A stretch of 12,589 nucleotides of DNA from Firmicutes bacterium UBA4845 (lineage in GTDB: Bacteria > Bacillota > Clostridia > Tissierellales > Sedimentibacteraceae). The stretch spans positions 26,230 to 38,818 of the forward strand of contig DHER01000118.1 of the NCBI GenBank assembly GCA_002399975.1, read 5' to 3'. How positions within the stretch are numbered: the stretch's first letter is position 1; each line of letters opens with the position of its first letter. Positions 1-6,160 of this stretch are shown piece by piece. The notes beneath the pieces are model-generated. The model worked only from the letters and a program-made list of their open reading frames with translations, was not told the origin of the DNA and searched no databases. A program made the position numbers and the translations under genes.

Positions 1-150
1 CACGGGACAGCTCATGGTTCGATCCGTTTTACACTAAGTGAAGAGGTTACGGAAGAAGATATTGATTTTACTGTTGAGACAATGAAAAAGATAGTTATAA
101 GATTAAGGGCTATGTCACCTATAAAAAATGACAACGACTTAAAAAAATAA
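1..150 (+). CDS. nifS: Cysteine desulfurase NifS/IscS-like, C-terminal fragment (5' end outside window)
   Basis: Only the last 49 codons are present, read in frame from base 1 to a TAA at 148-150. The fragment contains HGSIRFTLSEEVTEEDIDF, which matches the conserved C-terminal part of NifS/IscS cysteine desulfurases (typically AHGSLR.TLGEENTEEDVD). These PLP enzymes take sulfur from cysteine as an enzyme persulfide and pass it to a scaffold for Fe-S cluster assembly, or to tRNA thiolation enzymes. The catalytic Lys and Cys lie upstream and cannot be checked. A nifU scaffold gene starts 23 nt downstream, the usual partner, so the two are almost certainly co-transcribed. The short Lys/Asp-rich tail after the conserved block is normal for the family. 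Whether this is the Fe-S-dedicated or the tRNA-thiolation paralogue cannot be told from the fragment; the nifU neighbour favours Fe-S assembly. Confidence 0.88.
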   Translation, partial: HGTAHGSIRFTLSEEVTEEDIDFTVETMKKIVIRLRAMSPIKNDNDLKK

Positions 151-173
151 TTCATTAGCGATGGAGGTAAATT

Positions 174-605
174 ATGTATTCTAAAACAGTTATGGAACAC
201 TTTAAACATCCAAGAAATGTAGGTACAATAGAAAACGCTGACGGTATCGGCCAGGTTGGAAATCCCGTATGCGGCGATATAATGAAGATATATTTAAAAA
301 TAAAAGACGATAAAATAGAAGATGTAAAATTTGAAACATTTGGCTGTGGTTCTGCAATAGCTTCATCAAGTATGGCTACAGAGCTTATAAAAGGAAAAAG
401 TATCGATGAAGCCGTGGAGCTTTCAAATAAAGCGGTTGTGGAAGCTTTGGGAGGATTGCCGCCTATAAAGATTCACTGTTCAGTTCTTGCGGAACAGGCT
501 GTTAAATCTGCATTATATGATTATTCCCAAAAAACAGGCAGAAAGATAAAAGGACTGGAAAATTACAAACCTGATGAAGAGGAAGACATTCACTGCCAGC
601 AATAA
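174..605 (+). CDS. nifU: Fe-S cluster assembly scaffold, NifU/IscU type
   Basis: A 143-residue cytosolic scaffold on which the partner desulfurase builds [2Fe-2S]/[4Fe-4S] clusters for delivery to apoproteins. The sequence is the IscU/NifU N-terminal domain only. It starts with MYSKTVMEHFKHPRNVG and carries the three cluster-ligand cysteines in their usual settings: C33 (NPVCGD, with D35), C58 (FGCGSAIASSS) and C102 (IHCSVLAE). There is no ferredoxin-like or C-terminal Nfu domain as in the long nitrogen-fixation NifU, so this is the housekeeping short form common in Clostridia. An acidic tail ends in HCQQ, adding a fourth Cys. The ATG at 174 is preceded by GGAGG at 163-167 with good spacing. 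It lies 23 nt after the desulfurase and is followed by a strong terminator, so it ends that operon. Confidence 0.95.
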   Translation: MYSKTVMEHFKHPRNVGTIENADGIGQVGNPVCGDIMKIYLKIKDDKIEDVKFETFGCGSAIASSSMATELIKGKSIDEAVELSNKAVVEALGGLPPIKIHCSVLAEQAVKSALYDYSQKTGRKIKGLENYKPDEEEDIHCQQ

Positions 606-665
606 GGCGTTACAGTTTGCTAAACATTGTTTTACAATTTGATGTAATTAAAATATAGGCAAGTG

Positions 666-701
666 AAAAAACAGATGTTTTTTAAAAAACATCTGTTTTT
701 T
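666..701 (+). terminator. Intrinsic terminator after nifU (36-nt perfect palindrome)
   Basis: Positions 666-683 are the exact reverse complement of 684-701. The GC-containing core ACAGATG/CATCTGT (671-677 and 690-696) forms the stem. The six T's that follow (696-701) make the U-tract for transcription from nifU. Because the A-run on the left mirrors the T-run on the right, the element would also work on the minus strand. It separates the nifSU operon from alaS. Confidence 0.85.
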
Positions 702-768
702 GAATGTGCCTACAACTGGGATTTAATCTATTAAAGCATATAAAAAAGCTGTTAAATATGAAATATAG

Positions 769-797
769 TTGACAATTTGGGAAAGAATACATATAAT
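769..797 (+). promoter_or_regulatory. Consensus sigma-A promoter of alaS
   Basis: An exact TTGACA (769-774) is followed after 17 bp by an exact TATAAT (792-797), the ideal housekeeping promoter. Transcription would start near 804, leaving a leader of about 42 nt before the alaS ATG at 846. This rules out any alaS start upstream of about 804, because such a codon would lie inside the promoter. It also leaves no room for a T-box leader. Confidence 0.88.
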
Positions 798-836
798 TTC
801 ATTACAATAAGAATTAAAGAGCGAACTTATGATAAC

Positions 837-841
837 GGAGG
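837..841 (+). promoter_or_regulatory. Ribosome binding site that fixes the alaS start
   Basis: GGAGG with a 4-nt spacer to the ATG at 846. It selects this codon over the in-frame TTG at 777, which lies within the promoter. Confidence 0.8.
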
Positions 842-845
842 AATT

Positions 846-3491
846 ATGGACACATTAGATAGATTTTCTATAAATAACATAAGAAGAGAATATTTGAATT
901 TTTTTAAGAGCAAGGGGCATTTAACAGAAAGCAGTTTTTCATTAATACCTAAAAATGATAAAAGCCTTTTATTAATTGGTGCAGGTATGGCGCCTTTAAA
1001 AAAATATTTTACAGGATCTGAAACGCCACCTTGCAAAAGAATGGCAACAGTTCAAAAATGCGTAAGAACCGGTGATATTGATAATGTGGGAGTGACACCA
1101 AGGCATTTGACTTTTTTTGAAATGCTGGGGAACTTCTCATTTGGTGATTATTTCAAAAAAGAAGCGATAGGATGGGCATGGGAGCTATTGACAGACGTAT
1201 TGAAAATAGATAAAGACAGACTTTGGGTGACTGTATATCAGGATGATGATGAAGCTGCAGAATTGTGGCACAGTGTTGCAGGAGTGCCAAGAGAAAAAAT
1301 CGTAAGGCTTGGTAAGGAAGATAATTTCTGGGAATTAGAGGTAGGCCCCAGCGGACCTTGTTCGGAAATTTATTATGATACGGGAGCGGACAAGGGCTGT
1401 GGTTCACCTAACTGTAAGCCTGGATGTGACTGCAGTAGATTTTTGGAAATATGGAATTTAGTATTTACACAATTTGACAAGGATGAACAAGGCATATATC
1501 ATCCACTGTCCAATCCGAATATAGATACAGGTATGGGACTTGAAAGGGTGTCATGTGTATTACAAGGTAAACCTACGGTATTTGATGTTGAACCTTTATT
1601 GACTGTAGTAAAAAAAGTTGCGGAGATTTCTAAGATTCCATATGGTTCTGATGCTAAGAATGATGCTTCTATGAAAATTATTTGCGACCATTCAAGGGCG
1701 GCTGCATTTCTTATAGGTGACGGTGTTATACCTTCAAATGAAGGAAGAGGCTATGTATTAAGAAGATTAATAAGAAGAGCTGTTAGGCAGGGAAAAATTC
1801 TGGGTATACATGATAAATTTTTGACGAGTATTGTTAAAGTAGTAATAGATGAATGGAAGGAAGCTTATACGGAACTTGGCAAAAAGGAAAATTATATATT
1901 GAAAGTTGTTAAGTTGGAAGAGGATAAATTTAAAATTACGATTGATCAGGGCCTTGAGATTTTGATGAAAGAAATAAATTCGTTGAAAGAATCAAAAACA
2001 GATGTACTGGACGGAAATGTAGCGTTTAAGCTTTATGATACATATGGCTTTCCTTCGGAACTGACAGAAGAAATATTATCTGAAAACAGAATGAAATTTG
2101 ACAAGAAATCTTTTATGACAATAATGGATGAACACAGGCAAATGGCCAGAGAAGCAAGATCAAAAACAGGAAGTTCAGGATGGAAGGATGAAGATATTGA
2201 TCTCGATGTGCCAAAGACGGATTTTATCGGTTATTCAACGGTGGTTGACACCGGGAAAGTAATTGCGGTTGTTGTTGAAGGTGAACAGGTAAGTACAATT
2301 TCAGAAGGCCAGTCAGGCATAATAGTTCTTGACAGAACTCCCTTTTATGCAGAGAGCGGCGGACAGACAGGGGATACCGGAGAAATAATTACCGATGATG
2401 CAAAAGCAGATGTTGCCGATACAAGGAAGTATAACAGAACAGTTTATTTCCATGAAGTAAATGTTGTCAAAGGAAGCATATCCGTAGGGAATATGGTTAC
2501 AGCCCGGGTTAATGATGACAGACGAAAAAATACCGCAAAGAACCATACGTGCACACATCTGCTGCACAGGTCGTTGAAGGATGTGTTAGGAGACCATGTA
2601 AACCAGGCAGGTTCATATGTTTCGCAGGACAGGTTGAGATTTGACTATACTCATTTTGAAGCTGTTGGGCGTGAAACTTTAAGGAAAATCGAAAGACGTG
2701 TAAATGAAGCAATACTTGCAGATTACAAAGTTAATACAGATATAATGAACGTGGAAGAAGCTAAAAAATCCGGAGCAACAGCATTATTTGACGAAAAATA
2801 CGGTGAAACCGTAAGAGTTGTAAGCATAGGCGATTTCAGCAAGGAATTGTGCGGTGGCACCCATGTTGATGAAACTGCAAAAATAGGTATGTTTAAGATT
2901 ATTTCCGAGGGCAGTATTGCATCCGGGGTGAGAAGAATAGAGGCAGTTACAGGGAGAGAAGCCATAAATTATTTTATGGAACTTTCCGACATTACGGATG
3001 AACTTTCATCAACAATGAAAGTATCAAAAGATGAAATCATTGATAAAATAAATGCAATAAAAAAAGAAATGAAAGATAAGTACAAAGAAATTCAAAAGCT
3101 GAACAATGAGCTTCTAAAGGAGGATATCGGCAAGATTGCCAAACAATATGAAGAAATAGACGGGATCAAACTGTTTGCTTTAAAGTTAAAAGACAAGGAC
3201 GTCAATTCATTAAGAGAGCTTGCAGATAAAATCAAAGACAGTAATGAAAGCTGTGCAGTGCTTTTAGCGTCCGATTTGGGAGATAAGGTGCTGTTTGTTT
3301 CTGAAGTTACAAAAGATCTGATTCAAAAAGGAATTAATGCGGGAAATATTGTTAAGCAGGCTGCCAGAGCTGCCGGCGGCGGCGGCGGCGGAAGGCCTGA
3401 TTTCGCCCAGGCAGGAGGGAAAAAACCCGAAAAGATAGACGAAGCTTTGAATGAGGTAAGACAATTTATAAAAACGTCAGTGCAAAAATAA
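846..3491 (+). CDS. alaS: Alanyl-tRNA synthetase
   Basis: An 881-residue class II synthetase that charges tRNA-Ala and hydrolyses mischarged Ser/Gly-tRNA-Ala in the cytosol. The N-terminal catalytic core includes RMATVQKCVRTGDIDNVG and FFEMLGNFSFGDYF. A cysteine cluster (C185, C190, C194, C196) precedes RFLEIWNLVFTQFD. The editing domain has the zinc motif N566-H-T-C-T-H571 plus C669-G-G-T-H673, all four metal ligands being intact. A coiled segment lies around residues 720-757, followed by the C-Ala domain with a six-Gly run (844-849) and RPDFAQAGGK. Length is normal for the family. The ATG at 846 is chosen because GGAGG (837-841) sits just before it and the consensus promoter ends at 797; an in-frame TTG at 777 lies inside the promoter. 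The variant AGMAPLKKYFTG replaces the more usual AGMNQFKPIFLG; I believe this variant is common in Clostridia. Confidence 0.98.
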   Translation: MDTLDRFSINNIRREYLNFFKSKGHLTESSFSLIPKNDKSLLLIGAGMAPLKKYFTGSETPPCKRMATVQKCVRTGDIDNVGVTPRHLTFFEMLGNFSFGDYFKKEAIGWAWELLTDVLKIDKDRLWVTVYQDDDEAAELWHSVAGVPREKIVRLGKEDNFWELEVGPSGPCSEIYYDTGADKGCGSPNCKPGCDCSRFLEIWNLVFTQFDKDEQGIYHPLSNPNIDTGMGLERVSCVLQGKPTVFDVEPLLTVVKKVAEISKIPYGSDAKNDASMKIICDHSRAAAFLIGDGVIPSNEGRGYVLRRLIRRAVRQGKILGIHDKFLTSIVKVVIDEWKEAYTELGKKENYILKVVKLEEDKFKITIDQGLEILMKEINSLKESKTDVLDGNVAFKLYDTYGFPSELTEEILSENRMKFDKKSFMTIMDEHRQMAREARSKTGSSGWKDEDIDLDVPKTDFIGYSTVVDTGKVIAVVVEGEQVSTISEGQSGIIVLDRTPFYAESGGQTGDTGEIITDDAKADVADTRKYNRTVYFHEVNVVKGSISVGNMVTARVNDDRRKNTAKNHTCTHLLHRSLKDVLGDHVNQAGSYVSQDRLRFDYTHFEAVGRETLRKIERRVNEAILADYKVNTDIMNVEEAKKSGATALFDEKYGETVRVVSIGDFSKELCGGTHVDETAKIGMFKIISEGSIASGVRRIEAVTGREAINYFMELSDITDELSSTMKVSKDEIIDKINAIKKEMKDKYKEIQKLNNELLKEDIGKIAKQYEEIDGIKLFALKLKDKDVNSLRELADKIKDSNESCAVLLASDLGDKVLFVSEVTKDLIQKGINAGNIVKQAARAAGGGGGGRPDFAQAGGKKPEKIDEALNEVRQFIKTSVQK

Positions 3492-3532
3492 ATACTTTTT
3501 ATGGGCGCTTCTTAATTGTCTTTAAATTGTAA

Positions 3533-3561
3533 TTGATTTTTTAAGATTATTGTAGTACAAT
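3533..3561 (+). promoter_or_regulatory. Sigma-A-type promoter of ireB
   Basis: TTGATT (3533-3538), a 17-bp spacer, then TACAAT (3556-3561). The expected start near 3568 gives a leader of roughly 22 nt to the ireB ATG at 3590. No terminator is obvious between alaS and this promoter, so read-through from alaS may also contribute. Confidence 0.72.
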
Positions 3562-3589
3562 ATAAACAGTTGTATAAGAGGTGGTTTAT

Positions 3590-3853
3590 ATGGATAGTAA
3601 TATAAATAAAACAGCAAAGTTCGATTACAAAATGGAGTCATTAAATGAGGCGAGGGAGATTTTATCTCAGGTCTACCAATCGCTTAAAGAAAAAGGATAC
3701 AATCCTAATAACCAACTCATAGGATATATATTATCCGGAGACCCGACATATATTACAAATCACAATAATGCGCGAAGTTTAATAAGAAAAATAGAGAGAG
3801 ACGAGCTGTTAGAAGAAATATTAAATGTTTATTTAGATGTAATAGATCTTTAG
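3590..3853 (+). CDS. ireB: IreB family regulator (UPF0297/DUF965)
   Basis: An 87-residue cytosolic protein of the IreB family. In Enterococcus faecalis, IreB is the substrate of the PASTA Ser/Thr kinase IreK and controls cephalosporin resistance. The family core is plain: EILSQVYQSLKEKGYNPNNQ, then IGYILSGDPTYITNHNNAR, then IRKIERDELLEEI. In the Enterococcus protein the phosphorylated threonines are reported as T4 and T7. Here T8 in NKTAKF aligns with T7, but the T4 position appears not to be Thr. GAGGTGG at 3578-3584 supports the ATG at 3590; a GTG at 3581 lies within that ribosome site and is unlikely to be the start. The gene sits directly after alaS as in B. subtilis (yrzL). No PASTA kinase gene is in the window. 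Confidence 0.93.
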   Translation: MDSNINKTAKFDYKMESLNEAREILSQVYQSLKEKGYNPNNQLIGYILSGDPTYITNHNNARSLIRKIERDELLEEILNVYLDVIDL

Positions 3854-3871
3854 TTATGGTAGAAGGTGCAA

Positions 3872-3902
3872 GGCAGTATATGAACTTATACTGCTCTATT
3901 TT
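3872..3902 (+). terminator. Probable weak terminator after ireB
   Basis: GCAGTATA (3873-3880) pairs with TATACTGC (3887-3894) around a 6-nt loop, extended by a G-T pair. It is followed by TCTATTTTATAT. The stem is only 8-9 bp and the U-tract is interrupted, so termination may be partial and the reductase may receive read-through. Confidence 0.5.
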
Positions 3903-3921
3903 ATATAGCCTGAGCATGATA

Positions 3922-3950
3922 TTGTTATGATCTATCTTATTTTCCTTAAT
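3922..3950 (+). promoter_or_regulatory. Candidate promoter for the reductase-ruvX operon
   Basis: TTGTTA (3922-3927), 17 bp, CTTAAT (3945-3950). Each hexamer matches 4 of 6 consensus bases. It is supported mainly by its place between the ireB hairpin and the next gene. Confidence 0.33.
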
Positions 3951-4014
3951 CTGTAATTGCATTTTAAAATGAAGAAAAATTGTTACTCCGGATGGTTTTG
4001 CGGACATGGTAAAT

Positions 4015-4962
4015 ATGAAATATATAAATTTATTTGACAAACAAAATGTATCAAAAATATGCTACGGAACATTATCTTTAAGCCCTTTACAAAACCCGGA
4101 CAGTACTGAGAGCAAAGTGAATCTGCTGAATTACGCTTATGCAAAGGGAATTAATTTTTTTGATACTGCAGAGCTTTATGACAACTATGATATATTAAAA
4201 GAATTCATAAAAGATAAAGATAGGGATAAACTAATATTAGCTACAAAATGCTATGCATACGACAGGATTACTGCAGAACATAGTGTCAATAAGGCTTTAA
4301 ATGAATTGAATACGGATTATTTGGATGTTTTAATGCTGCATGAACAAGAAAACGGGAATAATTTTTTAGGGCATTATGAAGCTGTCCAGCGCTTTATGGA
4401 ATATAAGGAACAAGGTGTAATAAGGCATTTCGGCATATCTACACATAGGGTGGCCGCAGTTAGAGACAGTGTAAAATTTAAAGAAATAGAATTTGTTTTT
4501 CCACTGCTTAATATGAACGGTGTGGGAATTCAGGACGGCACTATCCAGGATATGCTTGAAGCCGTTAAAAATGCAAAGGAACACAATAAATTTATAATGG
4601 CAATGAAAGTTTATGGTGGAGGACACCTGATAAACAAAGCCAGGGAAGCCTTCAAATTTGTAAATAGTTTAGATTTTGTAGATTCCATTGCAGTAGGTAT
4701 GAGCACAAAGGAAGAAATAGATGCGAATATCTGTTATTTAGAAAACAATGAGTTAAATGTTAATATAAAAAATAAAATTAGAAATCAAAAGCGCACTCTC
4801 GTAATAGAAGAGTGGTGTGTTGGTTGCGGAAAATGTGCGAAAAGATGCAGGCAAAATGCACTGAGCATAGTTAACGGGAAATGTGTCGTTGACATGAATA
4901 AATGTGTTTTGTGCAGCTATTGCGCAGGTGAATGTACGGATTTTTATATCAAAATTGTATGA
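4015..4962 (+). CDS. Aldo/keto reductase with C-terminal 2x[4Fe-4S] ferredoxin domain
   Basis: A 315-residue predicted cytosolic oxidoreductase of unknown substrate. The AKR TIM barrel starts with KYINLFDKQNVSKICYGTLS, and the catalytic tetrad can be placed: D50 and Y55 (FFDTAELYDN), K78 (LATKCYA) and H109 (VLMLHEQ). After about residue 260 a bacterial ferredoxin domain follows with two CxxCxxCxxxC sets: C268/C271/C274/C278 and C297/C300/C303/C307. Such AKR-ferredoxin fusions are known in anaerobes, and the electron partner is not evident here. Start choice is weak: ATG 4006 has no usable ribosome site, while ATG 4015 has GGA ten bases upstream and matches the family N-terminus. The usual two-gene spacing of ireB-ruvX is interrupted by this gene; ruvX begins 7 nt after its stop, so they are coupled. 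I am sure of the family, not of the reaction. Confidence 0.88.
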   Translation: MKYINLFDKQNVSKICYGTLSLSPLQNPDSTESKVNLLNYAYAKGINFFDTAELYDNYDILKEFIKDKDRDKLILATKCYAYDRITAEHSVNKALNELNTDYLDVLMLHEQENGNNFLGHYEAVQRFMEYKEQGVIRHFGISTHRVAAVRDSVKFKEIEFVFPLLNMNGVGIQDGTIQDMLEAVKNAKEHNKFIMAMKVYGGGHLINKAREAFKFVNSLDFVDSIAVGMSTKEEIDANICYLENNELNVNIKNKIRNQKRTLVIEEWCVGCGKCAKRCRQNALSIVNGKCVVDMNKCVLCSYCAGECTDFYIKIV

Positions 4963-4969
4963 GGTATCT

Positions 4970-5395
4970 ATGGAAAGACTGATGGGTCTTGATGTTGGTG
5001 ACAAGACGATTGGAGTTGCTGTCAGTGATTTATTGATGATTACGGCACAGGGAGTGACTACAATTAAAAGAACGAATATGAAAAATGATGTAAGAGAACT
5101 GAAGCAAATAATAAGTGAGTACCATGTTACAAAGATAGTTGCCGGACTTCCAAAAATGCTTGACGGAACGGTGGGCATTCAGGGAGAAAAGGTTTTGAAT
5201 TTTTTGGAAAAAGTTAGTACTCACATTGACTTGCCAATTGAATTGGAGGATGAAAGGTTTACAACGTCAATATCAGAAAAAATGTTAATAGATGCCGATG
5301 TAAAAAGGAAAAAAAGGAAAGAAGTAATAGACAAGTTAGCTGCGGTTCATATTTTGTCAAGTTATATGCAACGAACAGCGAAAAGAGCAAAGTGA
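4970..5395 (+). CDS. ruvX: Putative Holliday junction resolvase RuvX/YqgF (pre-16S rRNA nuclease)
   Basis: A 141-residue RNase H-fold nuclease of the YqgF family, proposed to resolve recombination junctions and shown in E. coli to act in 16S rRNA 5' maturation. The family motifs are all present: GLDVGDKTIGVAVSD near the N-terminus with the first catalytic Asp, VAGLPKMLDGT, the EDERFTTSISE block with the catalytic Glu/Asp region, and DKLAAVHILSSYM at the end. Length is normal (138-150). The ATG at 4970 has GAGGT at 4961-4965, which overlaps the TGA of the reductase gene, so translation is probably coupled. In-frame codons upstream lie inside the reductase coding region and are not needed. The DUF1292 gene follows after 7 nt. 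Confidence 0.94.
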   Translation: MERLMGLDVGDKTIGVAVSDLLMITAQGVTTIKRTNMKNDVRELKQIISEYHVTKIVAGLPKMLDGTVGIQGEKVLNFLEKVSTHIDLPIELEDERFTTSISEKMLIDADVKRKKRKEVIDKLAAVHILSSYMQRTAKRAK

Positions 5396-5402
5396 GTATA
5401 GT

Positions 5403-5651
5403 ATGAAAGAGGAAAACATTGTTGAACTGATTAATGAAGAGGGGATAACCGAAAGACTTGTTGTTGAAGCTTCTTTTCATATTGACAATACCTTGTATGC
5501 CGTTCTTCACGAAATTAACTCTGACGAAGGTATGATATATTATGTGGAAGAAACTGAAGACGGCAATGGAATGTTAATTAAGGTCGAAGATGAAGAAGAG
5601 CTTAAAGAAGTTATGGAAGTGTATGAGGGAATAGCAGATGATTTAATTTAA
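5403..5651 (+). CDS. yrzB: DUF1292 family protein (YrzB-like)
   Basis: An 82-residue, strongly acidic cytosolic protein. The pattern EENIVELINEEGITERLVVE, followed by a YAVLHEI strand and a YYVEETEDGN strand and an acidic end, is that of DUF1292, a small beta-rich domain of unknown function. In Firmicutes it lies next to ruvX (yrrK) in most genomes, as here, with only 7 nt between the genes. The ribosome site is poor (AGTGAG around 5391-5396, overlapping the ruvX stop), so coupling to ruvX translation is likely. Function is unknown; the assignment rests on sequence pattern and synteny. Confidence 0.85.
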   Translation: MKEENIVELINEEGITERLVVEASFHIDNTLYAVLHEINSDEGMIYYVEETEDGNGMLIKVEDEEELKEVMEVYEGIADDLI

Positions 5652-5686
5652 TTTATATTAAATCAAAAATTTATTGAGATGATTAT

Positions 5687-6160
5687 ATGGGTGAAAAAGA
5701 TTATTTAACAAAAATACTTGGGAAAAACGGTTATAAAACTACTACTCAAAGAAGTTCGATATATGAAGTACTCAGTGAAAATAATAATAAGCATTTAAGC
5801 CCGGAAGATATTTACGAACTTATTAAGGATAAAAACCCTAAGATGGGCATTGCTACAATTTATAGAACTTTGCAGCTTTTTGAAGAAATAGGTCTTGTTT
5901 ACAAGCATAACTTTTATGATGGATGTTCAAGGTATGAAATATTGGAGCCTGAAAGCAGCGAAGTTCATCAGCACCATCATTTGGTGTGCAAAAAATGCGG
6001 CAAAATAATTGAAGTTAAGGAAGATTTAATGAACTCATTGGAGGAAATGATTGAAAAGCAATACAATTTTGAAATAATAAACCACGTAGTCATGTTCACC
6101 GGAATCTGCAGCCAATGCAGAAATAAGGAGAATGAGGATGGCAACAGAAAAGAAACATAA
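5687..6160 (+). CDS. fur: Fur family metal-dependent transcriptional repressor, Fur-type
   Basis: A 157-residue dimeric DNA-binding metal sensor, probably for iron. The N-terminal winged helix includes LGKNGYKTTTQRSSIYEVL and the recognition region GIATIYRTLQLFEEIGLV. The dimerisation domain holds the metal sites: H94 and H96-H98 in VHQHHHLVC, and the structural zinc cysteines C101/C104 and C141/C144. The residue matching the PerR oxidation-site ligand (Asp in B. subtilis PerR, IVDF) is E109 here (GKIIEV), which favours Fur over PerR; Zur cannot be fully excluded. It lies 35 nt after the DUF1292 gene and overlaps the RNase J gene by 23 nt in another frame. From memory, fur sits in the same neighbourhood in Clostridium acetobutylicum, so this is likely the iron regulator of the genus rather than a recent arrival. 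Confidence 0.9.
   Translation: MGEKDYLTKILGKNGYKTTTQRSSIYEVLSENNNKHLSPEDIYELIKDKNPKMGIATIYRTLQLFEEIGLVYKHNFYDGCSRYEILEPESSEVHQHHHLVCKKCGKIIEVKEDLMNSLEEMIEKQYNFEIINHVVMFTGICSQCRNKENEDGNRKET
6125..6130 (+). promoter_or_regulatory. Ribosome binding site that fixes the RNase J start inside fur
   Basis: AAGGAG with a 7-nt spacer to ATG 6138. The nearer in-frame ATG at 6132 is only 1 nt from it and is therefore less likely to be used. Confidence 0.72.

Noticed and set aside
777..845. 23-residue N-terminal extension of AlaRS from a TTG at 777
   Set aside because: The codon lies between the -35 and -10 of an exact consensus promoter, and the ATG at 846 has a GGAGG and matches the family N-terminus.
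3374..3392. GGC run in alaS that looks like a simple-sequence repeat
   Set aside because: It encodes the conserved glycine run of the C-Ala domain; ordinary for alaS.
3753..4040. Minus-strand open frame of 95 codons across the ireB end and the following spacer
   Set aside because: It runs antisense over conserved ireB codons and the reductase start and has no recognisable motif; typical chance frame in AT-rich DNA.
4753..5178. Minus-strand open frame of 141 codons across the reductase-ruvX junction
   Set aside because: It is antisense to the ferredoxin domain and to conserved RuvX motifs; no independent support.
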